A DNA stretch of 64,000 nucleotides from assembly GCF_037890675.1 (NCBI RefSeq), contig NZ_CP149574.1, positions 2,642,874 through 2,706,873 on the forward strand, given 5' to 3'. Shown here piece after piece: positions 50,295 to 60,156 of the stretch. The translations under genes and the position numbers were made by a program. The notes beneath the pieces were generated by a model. That model ran no database searches. It saw only the letters and a program-made list of their open reading frames with translations, and was not told the DNA's origin. The DNA comes from Methylovirgula sp. 4M-Z18 (GTDB taxonomy: Bacteria; Pseudomonadota; Alphaproteobacteria; Rhizobiales; Beijerinckiaceae). The first letter of the stretch is position 1. The number at the start of each line of letters is the position of its first letter.

Positions 50295-50651
50295 ATGACC
50301 ATCGATCCCGTCGCTTTGACTGCCGCGTATCACGCGGCGATCAATGCGCTCGATTTCGAGATGGTCGACGGCTTCTTCGCCGCCAATGTCGTCTATCATT
50401 CGGATGGGATCGGCTCGCTATATGGACGAGCCTCCGTCATGTCGTCCTTTAAATCTTATTTCGAACGGTTTGCGGATCAGACCGCGACTGACGAGAAGAT
50501 CGAACAGATGGATCCACGCGCCGCTCGCGCGATCTGGACGCTCACCGCCACCGATACAAGCACCGGAGAGCCTATCCAGCGCCGCGGCGAGGAAATCGTC
50601 ACCTTCGACGAGGCCGGCACGATCATAAAAGTCTATGTCGTGGACTATTAG
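50295..50651 (+). CDS. SnoaL/NTF2-like fold protein
   Basis: A 118-residue protein with the NTF2-like pattern: an N-terminal helix pair (PVALTAAYHAAINALDFEMV, DGFFAANVVYHSDG), then curved strands (ARAIWTLTATDTS, EIVTFDEAGTIIKVYVVDY). Such domains serve as small hydratases, isomerases or binding modules; nothing shows which. GGAGCGCGAG lies six bases before ATG 50295. An in-frame extension starting at 50178 overlaps the membrane protein gene and is not used. Confidence 0.62.
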   Translation: MTIDPVALTAAYHAAINALDFEMVDGFFAANVVYHSDGIGSLYGRASVMSSFKSYFERFADQTATDEKIEQMDPRAARAIWTLTATDTSTGEPIQRRGEEIVTFDEAGTIIKVYVVDY

Positions 50652-50752
50652 GTCGTGGTGACTTTAAAGGGAAGCATATCGGCAATGTTGGGAGCCGGAC
50701 CACGTACTTGTAGCTCACGGTCCAGTACGATTCCGCCAGAAAACAATTTGCT

Positions 50753-53700
50753 TTAAACGCGCATTTCCCTCGCGCGGCGCTCGATCTCAGCGCCATCGAG
50801 CGGGATTTCGTCCAAGAACCCTCTCGGCGTGAATTGGGCGAGCCGCACGATGACCTCTTCGCTATATTCGCGCCACGACTTAAAATGCAGGGTGACGGCC
50901 TCTTCGGCAAGCCGCTTGCGATAAACGTCGTCACTCATCTTGTGGATGGCATCGGCAATCGCATGCGGATTGCGCACATCGACGGTCAGGCATCCGCCGG
51001 AGCGCGCGACCTCGACCATGGCGCCGAAATCGGCGCAGACACATGGTTTGCCAAACCATAGACTCTCGAGAATGGGTAAGCCAAACCCTTCTTCCACCGA
51101 TGGATAGATTGTGTAGTCGCACTCATCGTAAAGCTCGCGCAAGCGCACATCGTCCGCATGCATCTCCCAGACGATCGACGGTTCGCGCGCGACGATATGC
51201 GTGATCTTTTCGGTGAGTTCGGGAACGCAGTCACGGCCGGCAATGACGAGGGTCATCGGCACATTGCTGCTACTCTTTGCCGCAAGAAAGGCTTCAATCA
51301 TCGCAAGATGATTTTTGCGATGCTCGACCGTCCCGACACTCAGGATCGTCAAAGGCGCGCCGGCGGGTTTCGCATGAATCGTCGTCACGCGTTCGCTTTC
51401 GGCAAACTCGCCGGGAAGAACCGCTACTTTGATGGTCTCGCGCGCCTTCTGCGACCGTCCGGACATCGTCGCCAGATCATGGATGAAATCGCGCCGGCTG
51501 AAATCCGAAATCGACAGAAGCAGATCATAACCGCTGAGGACACCCATATATTCGTAATGGGCCCGCGAGAAATGCTCGGGGTAAATCTCTCGCATCTTCC
51601 AGGGAATGGCGTCATAGAACACCGCCATCGCCTTCAATCCGTGATCATGCACATAGGTGAGAACGTGCTCCTGCTCCATCGTACTGAGATGCAACGGCAA
51701 CTCCGGCATGATGAACCAGCCTCGGCTGTCGCGCGGTTCCGGCTCGATCCATTCATGCCATTGCTCTGGCGCCGGTCCGTTCCAGTGCGCCAAAAATTCA
51801 TATTCTTCGTCGGAAACCGGCTGCAATTGGCCCGCTTTTTTGTCCCATTTGACCGCGATGACCTTGGCGCCCAAATCCATGAGATTGCGCGCCAATTGTC
51901 GTGCAACACGCTGAATGCCCGTGTTCTTCGGGAAATCGACGGTGCCGTCCATCCAAAAATAGATGGGGCCGAGCGCCGCGAGCGGATGCTCCTCGCGATC
52001 GAGCCGCGCACTCGCCAATCGCGCATAGTCGGCCCAAGATGAAATGGGACGGGTGATCGCGGCGACCTCCAGCTTGTGGCGCAGTTCCGGCGTGTCGATC
52101 AAGGAAACGAGCGCATCGTGCAGCCGCGCCTCGTCACGCACATCGACCATCAGGCAGCCGCCCTCGCGGGCGACTTCCGCCATGGCACCGAAATCCGCGC
52201 AGACACAAGGTTTCGCATACCAGAGGCTTTCGAGAATCGGCAGACCGAAGCCCTCTTCCAGCGACGGAAAGGCGGTGAAGGCGCAAGTCCGGTAAAGATG
52301 GTCCAGTTCTTCATCCGAAATATGCCCCAGATAGCTGATCGCCGCATCCTCGGCCTGCGCCCGCATGATTTCTGCATGCACATCCGGATGCAGATTGCCG
52401 ACGAGTTGCAAACGCCAGGGGCTCTCAGGATGCGCGCGCCGATAGGTTTGGAAGGCGCGAACCAGCGCCAGCTGATTCTTGCGTGGCTCGATCGATCCGA
52501 CGCTCAAAATAAGCGGATCGCTCGGCGCGATCTCGGTGATGCGGGCACGGCGCGACGAGCCGCCCGGCAAAGGAAATGTCGTCACTTCGGGAATGACCTG
52601 ATCGGCCTCATCGCCGCGCGTCGCCCAAAAGCTCAGCAGATCGGCCTTCGACCAATCGGAGTTGGGCCAGATCACATCCGCCTTCCGCAAATCCTGCATG
52701 TATTTGCGATGGATGCCTGCCACGTGTTCAAGTTCGAGCCGGCGCAGCGGAATGGCGTCGTGAAAGACAAAGCTCGAGCGCAATCCAAACGTGCGCGCCC
52801 ACTGAATGAGCCTGTCGGTTAAGGGTTGCGGATGCGGCGTCATGTGCGTCACTTCCGGCACGATCAACCAATTGTTGGCGCCATAGCTCGTTCGCGGCAC
52901 GGGAACGGCTGGCGCTCCGGCGGGCGGGTAAATATCGTCCTCATCGCCGGTGACTTCGGGGCCGTTCCAGCGGGCAAAGTCATCGCGCTCGTCCTGGTCA
53001 AGAAAAACGCAACGCTGCAACGCCCAATCCCACTTCACGAAGCGGACCCGCTCCCCGATTTGCATCAGCCCGGCAGCGAGCCCGCGCGCCACCCGTTGAA
53101 TGCCGGTATTGACGTCGCAGCGCACCGTGTGATCGACAAAAACGTAGAGCGTTCGCTTGCCCTTGGGCCGCGGCGTAGCATAGGGCTCCGCCGGCAGAAT
53201 CTCGACGTCGACCGTATCGGGACGCGCCGCGATCGGGCGCGATTTTTCCTGATCCGCGCGCAGCTTCGTTTCGGCAGCGTTACGCTCCTGGATGAAGCGG
53301 AGGCGCGCGGGAATCCGCCACGGCGTCACGGCCCACCAGGCCGCTTTCACGCCGCGCCGCGCATAAAGACGCGTGCCCGGCGGAGATGTTTCGACGAGGC
53401 GGCGCAACGGCGCAGTCGCGCGCCAAAAATTTGACGACAAGACGCCTTGGTAATTCGCCTCGGCCTCGTTCGCCCGCTGCTGCATCTGCGCCAATGCCAC
53501 ATCCCGCGCCAGAATCGTGCGGCGCAACTCTCTGACCTGCTCCGCATAACGCGTCGCGCGACGCAGAGCGTCATCGCGGCTCTTGGCCTGTTGCTCGCTC
53601 TCGCGGGCATGTTTCGCTTCCGCTTCCGCAAGCTGGCGTTCGGCTTGCGCCAGCGCATCCGCTTGCGCCTGGATGACCGCGTGATGCTTGATCAAGGCCT

Positions 53701-54394
53701 CTTCTTGCCAAACCTCCGATGCCCGGCGGAACCCGTCCAGGACATTTGGCTGCGCGGCAAAGGCGGGACGCAAATCAGAATGCTCGGCGGCCAAATAATA
53801 CCGGTTGAGCCCATCGAAATAGACCTTGTCGTAGCCGCCTGCGAGAATGGCGGCCTCCCATTCTTGCGACCGGTCCCGGTGGTCGATGGGATCGAGCGCT
53901 TCGACCACGATGATCCACGGGCGAAAGCGCTGAAAATCGAGCCCGGCAAGAACCTCCTTTTCGGCCCCTTCGACATCGATTTTCAGAAAGTGAATCGCCG
54001 GCGGATTACATTGTCCAAAGATGGAATCGAGGCTCCGCCTTTCGACCTCGACTTTCAGGGCTTCGCCCTTTTGCACATACTCTTCGCCGATCGTGCGATC
54101 CGACGTCGCCCAGCCGCGTGTCTTCGTCTCATAAAATGAACCTGAACCGTCCTCCGCCCCCACCGCAACCTGCAGATTGATGTCGCGCGGCCGCTCCGAT
54201 TGAAGGCGGGTGAAATACTCGGACACGGGCTCGATGTTGATGCCGCGCCAGCCGCGGTCATAAAATAGCTTCGTGACCGAATCTTCTTGCGGATCGTTGG
54301 CCCCCACATCGACATAAAAGCCCGCGTCGATATGTTTGAGCGCGCGCCACAAAAGGATGTCTTCGTGATTTTGCGCGTATGAGATCATTGCCAT
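50753..54394 (-). CDS. Multidomain FkbM methyltransferase-coiled coil-GT4-GT4 protein
   Basis: A 1213-residue cytosolic fusion. Residues 1-215 are an FkbM-type SAM methyltransferase (GFYVDVGANDPQEDSVTKLF, HFLKIDVEGAEKEVLAGLDF). About 225-320 is a coiled coil. Two GT4 glycosyltransferases follow at about 413-800 and 808-1200. Each starts with a G-I-Q-R-V-A-R segment and carries SVGSIEPRKN or SVGTVEHRKN and a donor site E-E-G-F-G-L-P-I-L-E-S-L. It probably extends and O-methylates a surface polysaccharide, with the methyl acting as cap or decoration. The start is either M1 (54394) or M3; no strong ribosome-binding site is seen. Confidence 0.88.
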   Translation of the reverse strand: MAMISYAQNHEDILLWRALKHIDAGFYVDVGANDPQEDSVTKLFYDRGWRGINIEPVSEYFTRLQSERPRDINLQVAVGAEDGSGSFYETKTRGWATSDRTIGEEYVQKGEALKVEVERRSLDSIFGQCNPPAIHFLKIDVEGAEKEVLAGLDFQRFRPWIIVVEALDPIDHRDRSQEWEAAILAGGYDKVYFDGLNRYYLAAEHSDLRPAFAAQPNVLDGFRRASEVWQEEALIKHHAVIQAQADALAQAERQLAEAEAKHARESEQQAKSRDDALRRATRYAEQVRELRRTILARDVALAQMQQRANEAEANYQGVLSSNFWRATAPLRRLVETSPPGTRLYARRGVKAAWWAVTPWRIPARLRFIQERNAAETKLRADQEKSRPIAARPDTVDVEILPAEPYATPRPKGKRTLYVFVDHTVRCDVNTGIQRVARGLAAGLMQIGERVRFVKWDWALQRCVFLDQDERDDFARWNGPEVTGDEDDIYPPAGAPAVPVPRTSYGANNWLIVPEVTHMTPHPQPLTDRLIQWARTFGLRSSFVFHDAIPLRRLELEHVAGIHRKYMQDLRKADVIWPNSDWSKADLLSFWATRGDEADQVIPEVTTFPLPGGSSRRARITEIAPSDPLILSVGSIEPRKNQLALVRAFQTYRRAHPESPWRLQLVGNLHPDVHAEIMRAQAEDAAISYLGHISDEELDHLYRTCAFTAFPSLEEGFGLPILESLWYAKPCVCADFGAMAEVAREGGCLMVDVRDEARLHDALVSLIDTPELRHKLEVAAITRPISSWADYARLASARLDREEHPLAALGPIYFWMDGTVDFPKNTGIQRVARQLARNLMDLGAKVIAVKWDKKAGQLQPVSDEEYEFLAHWNGPAPEQWHEWIEPEPRDSRGWFIMPELPLHLSTMEQEHVLTYVHDHGLKAMAVFYDAIPWKMREIYPEHFSRAHYEYMGVLSGYDLLLSISDFSRRDFIHDLATMSGRSQKARETIKVAVLPGEFAESERVTTIHAKPAGAPLTILSVGTVEHRKNHLAMIEAFLAAKSSSNVPMTLVIAGRDCVPELTEKITHIVAREPSIVWEMHADDVRLRELYDECDYTIYPSVEEGFGLPILESLWFGKPCVCADFGAMVEVARSGGCLTVDVRNPHAIADAIHKMSDDVYRKRLAEEAVTLHFKSWREYSEEVIVRLAQFTPRGFLDEIPLDGAEIERRAREMRV

Positions 54395-54551
54395 TGAAAC
54401 TCGTCTCTACAAATCTTTTTCCAGCCGCCTGACAAAGTGCGCAGTTCCGCACGCTCGAATCTTTGTCGTGCACACATCAACATCCACGCCAATCACTCCA
54501 GCCGACGCCCCGTGAAGTCTTGTAATATTGTAATGTCAATCGAATATGTCT

Positions 54552-56645
54552 TCAGTTTGACTCCCTGCGAAGGGCGACATGGATGTCATGGAACGCCGCG
54601 CCGCCGAAGGGCGCGATCGGGTCGCTCCCCGTCAAGGTATTGATGCCGCGGCCATCTTCATAGGCCGCGTTCGGCCATATTCCTTCCGCAACCAGCACGC
54701 CGCGCGGCAGTCCGGCGAAGAATTTGGCGTGCAGGCGCACTTCGCCGCGCCGGTTGGCGAGAATGACGCGATCGCCGTCGCCGATGCCGAGCGCCGCTGC
54801 ATCGTCCGGATGAACCATCACATCCGGGCGCCGCTCTTGCCGCAACGACGTGGGCGTTTCGGTGAACGTGCTGTTGAGGAAATTGCGCGCCGGCGATGTC
54901 GTCAGTTTGAACGGATAGGCTTCGGTCGCCGCTTCGTTCACCGCCCAATGGTCGGGCAGCGTCGGCATCTCTTGCCATGGCCCCATCAGGCCGTCGTTGC
55001 TGAAGGGAACCTTGGCCCAGACCGGCTTGAAACGGAATTTGCCGTCCGGCCAGCCGAACCCGGTCAGATAATGGGCCTGCTCGAATTTCGGCTGACAATC
55101 GATCCATTTGGAGGCTTCGAGGTTGGCAAGCGTGCCCCAACCAGACTTCTGCAGCGTCTCATCGACAATCTCGCGCGGGCTCATGTCAAAGCCCGGATGG
55201 CTCGCGCCGACCCGTTGGGCCAGATCGCAAATGACCTCGTGGTTGCTGCGGCATTCGGCCGGTGCGTCGATTAGCTTGCCGCCGAAGGCAATGTGCTGGT
55301 GACCGCCGCCGGAATAAATGTCGTCATGCTCGAGGAACATGGTCGCCGGCAAGACGATATCCGCCATTTTCGCCGTGTCGGTCATGAATTGCTCATGCAC
55401 GGCGACGAAGAGATCCTCGCGGGCGAAGCCCTGTTTCACCAGCGTCTGATCGGGCGCGACCGAGACCGGATTGGTGTTCTGGATCAGCATGGCCTTGACC
55501 GGCGGCCCGCCTTTCAGCGCCCCCGGATCCCCGGTCAGGATCGCGCCGATGCGCGACTGGTCGAGCATGCGGACCGAACGGTCCAATCGATCGAGCCCCT
55601 CGTTCAGGCTCGTCCGCCAATGGAAGATGCCACTGTTGCTGTGAAAGGCGCCGCCGCCCTCATGCTGCCAGGCGCCCGTCACCGCGGCGACGCAGCTTGC
55701 CGCATGCATGTTCACGACGCCATTGCGCTGCCGCGAAAATCCGTAGCCGAGGCGGAAGAACGTCTTCTTGGTCGTCCCGACCAGCGTGGCGAACGCCTCG
55801 ATCTCGTCAACGCTCAGGCCGGTGATCGCCGATGCCCATTGTGGGTCTCGCGTGGTGAGGTGCTGCTGCAGTTCGCGCGGTGCGTCGGTGAATTTCTCAA
55901 GATAATCCCAATCCGCGAGCCCGTCGCGAAACAGCACGTGCATGACCGCGCAGGCGAGCGCGCCATCGGTGCCGGGCCGCAGAATCAACTTCAGGTCGGC
56001 CTGCTTCATGGTCGGCGTCTCATAGACGTCGATCACGACGATCCTGGCGCCCCGCTCCTTGCGGGCCCTTGTGGCGTGGGTCATCACATTGACCTGGGTT
56101 GCCACCGCATTGGTGCCCCAGATGACCACGCAATCGGACTTCGCCATTTCGCGCGGATCCGGCCCGCGCAAAAAGCCCGTTCCGGCGATATAGCCGGGCC
56201 ACGCGCCATTAACGCAGATCGTGCCGAAGAACCGCGAATATTTCTTCACGTGGGTCAGGCGGTTGATGCCATCGCGCATCACTCGGCCCATCGTGCCGGC
56301 ATAATAATAAGGCCAGACAGATTCCGCCCCGAAGTCGCGCTCGGCCGCATGGAACCGCTCGGCAATGGTAGCCATCGCCTCGTCCCAACCGATCCGCTCG
56401 AATTGGCCCGAGCCTTTCGGCCCAATGCGCTTCATCGGGTACAATAGGCGGTCCGGATGGTGGATACGCTCCGCATAGCGAGCCACTTTGGCGCAGATCA
56501 CACCCGCCGTATAAGTCTGATCCTCGGCGCCATGCACCCGCCCGATCCGCTGGCCGTCGATGACCTCGACCTCGAGCGAACAGGCCGAAGGGCAATCGTG
56601 CGGGCAGACCGACGGGCGGCGGGTGATCTTGGCTTGGACGTTCAT
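54552..56645 (-). CDS. Molybdopterin (bis-MGD) oxidoreductase with 4Fe-4S site
   Basis: A 697-residue enzyme of the DMSO reductase superfamily. CPHDCPSACSL (Cys14, 18, 22) plus Cys51 bind a 4Fe-4S cluster. CVNGAWPGYIAGTG, VVIWGTNAVATQVNVM and VVIDVYETPTMKQADLKLIL follow, and VHPDDAAALGIGDGDRVIL marks the C-terminal cofactor domain. No twin-arginine signal is present, so it is probably cytosolic. The substrate is unknown; related genes are called assimilatory reductases or formate dehydrogenase-like. GAGG precedes the ATG. It stands alone, without partner subunits. Confidence 0.87.
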   Translation of the reverse strand: MNVQAKITRRPSVCPHDCPSACSLEVEVIDGQRIGRVHGAEDQTYTAGVICAKVARYAERIHHPDRLLYPMKRIGPKGSGQFERIGWDEAMATIAERFHAAERDFGAESVWPYYYAGTMGRVMRDGINRLTHVKKYSRFFGTICVNGAWPGYIAGTGFLRGPDPREMAKSDCVVIWGTNAVATQVNVMTHATRARKERGARIVVIDVYETPTMKQADLKLILRPGTDGALACAVMHVLFRDGLADWDYLEKFTDAPRELQQHLTTRDPQWASAITGLSVDEIEAFATLVGTTKKTFFRLGYGFSRQRNGVVNMHAASCVAAVTGAWQHEGGGAFHSNSGIFHWRTSLNEGLDRLDRSVRMLDQSRIGAILTGDPGALKGGPPVKAMLIQNTNPVSVAPDQTLVKQGFAREDLFVAVHEQFMTDTAKMADIVLPATMFLEHDDIYSGGGHQHIAFGGKLIDAPAECRSNHEVICDLAQRVGASHPGFDMSPREIVDETLQKSGWGTLANLEASKWIDCQPKFEQAHYLTGFGWPDGKFRFKPVWAKVPFSNDGLMGPWQEMPTLPDHWAVNEAATEAYPFKLTTSPARNFLNSTFTETPTSLRQERRPDVMVHPDDAAALGIGDGDRVILANRRGEVRLHAKFFAGLPRGVLVAEGIWPNAAYEDGRGINTLTGSDPIAPFGGAAFHDIHVALRRESN

Positions 56646-56901
56646 GCGAGCCTCAACTCTTCCTGATATATTATCCTGATCAGTTTTCGTCTGAGAAGAC
56701 CAATTGAAGTTTCTGATGAGTTCTAACTCGCTATGTTATTGTTGTATTCCGGAATGCGGCCGTGATGCATATGGCCGCTGAGCTAAACCGGCTTATGCGG
56801 CGCGGACAAAAATATAGCCAACCGATGCCCTCAGCATCTCAGCTCAAGCGCCCCTCCACCCACACGCTCGCAATCTATGGAAAACGCACTGCGCCTTCCA
56901 T

Positions 56902-56930
56902 AAAAAACGCCGCCCGCAATGCGGACGGCG
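56902..56930 (-). terminator. Terminator of ndk
   Basis: On the minus strand a 10-bp stem with one mismatch (CGCCGTCCGC with GCGGGCGGCG) and a three-base loop is followed by six T, 27 bases after the ndk stop. Confidence 0.85.
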
Positions 56931-56957
56931 GTTCTATACCACGAAACGGTATCAGCC

Positions 56958-57380
56958 TTAGCCGACGATCTCGTTGCCAGCGAACCACTGCGCGATTTCG
57001 ACCGCGGCGGTCTCGGGCGCGTCCGAACCATGGACGGAGTTTTCGCCCATGTTGAGCGCGAATTCCTTGCGGATCGTCCCGGCGTCGGCCTTCTCCGGAT
57101 TGGTCGCGCCCATCACCTCGCGATAGCGGGCAATAGCGTTCTCGCCTTCGAGAACCTGGACCACGACCGGCGCAGCGCTCATCTGCTCCACCAGCTCACC
57201 GAAGAACGGGCGCTCTTTGTGCACGGCGTAGAAGGTTTCGGCCTGGGTGCGGGTCATGTGAACCCGCTTCTGCGCCACGACGCGCAGGCCTGCCGCCTCG
57301 ATCTTGGCATTGATCGCGCCGGTCAGATTGCGGCGGGTGGCGTCGGGCTTGATGATCGAGAACGTGCGCTGAGTGGTCAT
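56958..57380 (-). CDS. ndk: Nucleoside diphosphate kinase
   Basis: A 140-residue enzyme that balances NTP pools by phosphate transfer from [43 protein letters not shown], and the active-site His in [20 protein letters not shown] are diagnostic. The start at 57378-57380 (MTTQRTF) matches the family. The frame extends to 57473 but crosses the promoter. A strong terminator follows. Confidence 0.97.
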   Translation of the reverse strand: MTTQRTFSIIKPDATRRNLTGAINAKIEAAGLRVVAQKRVHMTRTQAETFYAVHKERPFFGELVEQMSAAPVVVQVLEGENAIARYREVMGATNPEKADAGTIRKEFALNMGENSVHGSDAPETAAVEIAQWFAGNEIVG

Positions 57381-57850
57381 GCAGGATCCATTGGTTGGAG
57401 CAAAAGGCCGAACGAACGTTCGGACCGGAAAGGGTGCGGCTATATAGCTGCGCATCGGCAAGATCGCAAGCAAAGGGGCGGCCGAAAGCCGCGAGCGCCA
57501 TCGTTTTGGTGAAGTTCCAGGGCGTCCGTCCCTTCGGCGTGACGGACGGCGGCGCCGATGAGCTTGGTCAGCGCCAGAGGAACGATCGCGACGGCTGGGC
57601 CGATGGCCAAATCCTCAGCGGGCGTTGTCCCTCCCCGCCCATTGAACAACAGTACTAGAATAGCATACAAAAATACACAGAATTAATATCTTAAACAAAC
57701 TTATTAATGTAAAAATTCAACACTTCACCGGCCGAATTACGCATTTCGCGCGAGACCTGAGGAGAAGAAACCCGACCACCTATCCCGTCGCGCCTCCCCG
57801 CCTGCACCAAGGCCTTGCCTTCCGCGGCCCGGCGCGTCAAAAGCTCGCTC
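57381..57850. other. Intergenic region upstream of ndk and the ABC-F gene
   Basis: Holds the ndk promoter and a 16-base palindrome in its leader (CCGAACGAACGTTCGG at 57408-57423). The rest has a GC-rich part and an AT-rich tract near 57660-57720. A minus-strand frame at 57440-57670 has no ribosome-binding site or family and is not called. Confidence 0.5.
57441..57469 (-). promoter_or_regulatory. Promoter of ndk
   Basis: Read on the minus strand: TTGCGA (57469-57464), a 17-base spacer, TATATA (57446-57441), about 60 bases before the ndk ATG. A good sigma-70 match. Confidence 0.65.
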
Positions 57851-59737
57851 ATGCTGATCCTCTCCGACATCACCTACCGACTCGGGCCGCGCCTGTTGTT
57901 CGACAAGGCCTCCGCCGCCATTCCCGCCCGAGCCCGCGTGGGGTTTGTCGGCCGGAACGGTGCCGGCAAGACCACGTTGTTCAACATGATTTCCGGTGAC
58001 CTGTCGCCCGAGAGTGGCGAAGCGACACCGCCCAAGGGCCTGCGTCTCGGCCGGGTCGAGCAGGAAGCGCCCGGCGGCCCGCAGACCCTGATCTCCTTCG
58101 TCCTCGATGCCGACAAGGAGCGCAAGGCGCTGCTGGCGGAAGCCGAGACGGCCAAGGATCCGCACCGGATTTCCGAGATCCAATTGCGCCTCGTCGATAT
58201 CGATGCCCATTCCGCGCCGGCCCGCGCGGCCGCCATCCTGGACGGTCTCGGCTTCGATCATGACGCGCAGCAGCGCAGCCTGTCGGAATTTTCGGGCGGC
58301 TGGCGTATGCGTGTCGCCCTCGCCGCGGTGCTGTTCTCGGCGCCCGACCTGCTGCTGCTCGACGAACCGACCAATTACCTCGATCTCGAAGGCACGCTCT
58401 GGCTCATCGATTATCTGGCCCATTATCCGGCGACCGTTCTGGTGATCTCGCATGATCGCGACCTGCTCGACGCGGTGTGCGACCACATCCTGCATCTCGA
58501 TCAGGGCCGCCTCACCCTGTGGCGCGGCAATTATACCCAGTTCGCCCAACTGCGCGCCGAACAGCAGGCGCTCCTGGTCAAGGCGAAAAAGAAGCAGGAC
58601 GATCACCGCAAGCACCTGCAGGATTTCGTCGACCGTTTCAAGGCGAAAGCCTCCAAGGCCCGGCAGGCGCAATCGCGCGTCAAGATGCTCGCCAAGATGG
58701 AGAATATCGATCTCATCGTCGATCAGGACGTGCTGCCGTTCCACTTCCCCTCGCCGGCCAAGCCGCTCTCGCCGCCCATCGTCACGATGGACGGCGCAAG
58801 CGCCGGCTATGGCGAGCGCAAGGTCCTGTCCCATCTCAATCTGTTCATTTCGGATGACGACCGGATCGGCCTTCTGGGCTCCAACGGCAACGGCAAATCA
58901 ACGCTCGCCAAATTGATCGCCGGCCGCCTTGAGGCGATGGGCGGCAAGATCGTCCGCGCGACGAAGCTCGATGTCGGCTTTTTCGCCCAGCACCAGATCG
59001 ACGATCTCGACACCTCCGGCACGCCCTACAGCCATATCGCGCCACTGATGAAGGATCAGAGCGAGGCGCGCATCCGCACCCGGGCGGCGCAGATGGGATT
59101 TCAGGGCCAGAAGGCAGACACGCCGATCACCCAGCTTTCGGGCGGCGAAAAAGCCCGGCTGCTGATGGGCCTCGCGACCTTCCACGGGCCGCAATTGCTG
59201 ATCATGGACGAACCGACCAACCACCTCGACATCGATAGCCGCTCTGCCCTAATCGAGGCGATCAACGCCTATCAGGGTGCGATCATCCTCGTTTCGCACG
59301 ACCGCTATCTGCTTGATGCCTGCGCCGACCGCCTGTGGCTGGTGGCGGGCGGCACCTGCAAGCCCTTCGACGGCGACATGGACGATTACAAAAAGATCGT
59401 CCTGAGCAAGTCCGAACCCGCCGGCAATGGCAGAAAGACGAAACCGGAGGCCGGGCGCAACGCAGAGCCGGACGAGACGGCGCGCCGGGACAATGTCTTG
59501 TCGAATAGGGAATTAGGTGCGCTCCGCCGCAAGCTCGCCGCGCTGGAAGAGCGGATCGCGAAATTCGAGACGCTGCGGGGCAAGATCGACGCGGCGCTGG
59601 CGGAGCCGGAAACCTTCGTCAAAGAGCCGGCAAAAGCAGCGGAACTCTCGCGTCAGCGCGCCGAACTCGACAAGGCGCTGGCGGCCGCGGAAGAGGAATG
59701 GCTGCTGGTCAGCGCTGAACTAGAGGGCGTTTCCTAA
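57851..59737 (+). CDS. ABC-F family ATPase (YheS/Uup-like)
   Basis: A 628-residue cytosolic protein with two ATPase domains and no membrane part. Domain 1 has GRNGAGKTTLFNMISG, LSEFSGGWRMRVALA and LLLLDEPTNYLDL. Domain 2 has GSNGNGKSTLAKLIAG, LSGGEKARLLMGLA and LIMDEPTNHLDID. The linker is basic and helical, and the C-terminus is a coiled coil (ELGALRRKLAALEERIAKFE), as in YheS. ABC-F proteins act on ribosomes to relieve stalls. A TTG at 57815 is in frame, but the ATG at 57851 (MLILSDITYRLG) fits the family start. Confidence 0.94.
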   Translation: MLILSDITYRLGPRLLFDKASAAIPARARVGFVGRNGAGKTTLFNMISGDLSPESGEATPPKGLRLGRVEQEAPGGPQTLISFVLDADKERKALLAEAETAKDPHRISEIQLRLVDIDAHSAPARAAAILDGLGFDHDAQQRSLSEFSGGWRMRVALAAVLFSAPDLLLLDEPTNYLDLEGTLWLIDYLAHYPATVLVISHDRDLLDAVCDHILHLDQGRLTLWRGNYTQFAQLRAEQQALLVKAKKKQDDHRKHLQDFVDRFKAKASKARQAQSRVKMLAKMENIDLIVDQDVLPFHFPSPAKPLSPPIVTMDGASAGYGERKVLSHLNLFISDDDRIGLLGSNGNGKSTLAKLIAGRLEAMGGKIVRATKLDVGFFAQHQIDDLDTSGTPYSHIAPLMKDQSEARIRTRAAQMGFQGQKADTPITQLSGGEKARLLMGLATFHGPQLLIMDEPTNHLDIDSRSALIEAINAYQGAIILVSHDRYLLDACADRLWLVAGGTCKPFDGDMDDYKKIVLSKSEPAGNGRKTKPEAGRNAEPDETARRDNVLSNRELGALRRKLAALEERIAKFETLRGKIDAALAEPETFVKEPAKAAELSRQRAELDKALAAAEEEWLLVSAELEGVS

Positions 59738-60156
59738 CGCTTTCTAAAGATTTCGATACATGCAACCGCCTTATTGAATCGTATTGCAATAATATAATTT
59801 TCCAAAAATCGCGCGCCTTGCCCGATTGACGCCCAATTTGCTGTCTACAAAAAGGGCACATGGATTGTATTCGCGGTTCCCACTCGTCGCGAATTGGCAA
59901 GAAATGGCCTAAAAACGGGGGTATTTCCTTCTTGAGGCCTGATCCATATCCCTCGCGACGCACGGCATCGGTGGGAATGCTATGCGAATGTTTGCACTGC
60001 CGCCTTGGCGGGTGCTTGTGATGAGGCTGCCTGCAGCCCCGATCCGCTAACCCTACGATCGACGCTTCGAAGCAAGAATACGATGTTCGATAGTCCATAC
60101 GCAGAGAGGTCTTGCGGCCGTAGGTTCATTTCTCCCAGCCAAAATTGGAGGTTACT
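59738..60156. other. Intergenic region upstream of asnB
   Basis: About 420 bases with an AT-rich left part and no supported gene. TTGGAGGTTACT just before 60157 is the asnB ribosome-binding site. Confidence 0.5.

Noticed and set aside
57440-57670. 76-codon minus-strand frame upstream of ndk
   Set aside because: Overlaps the ndk promoter and has no ribosome-binding site or known family.
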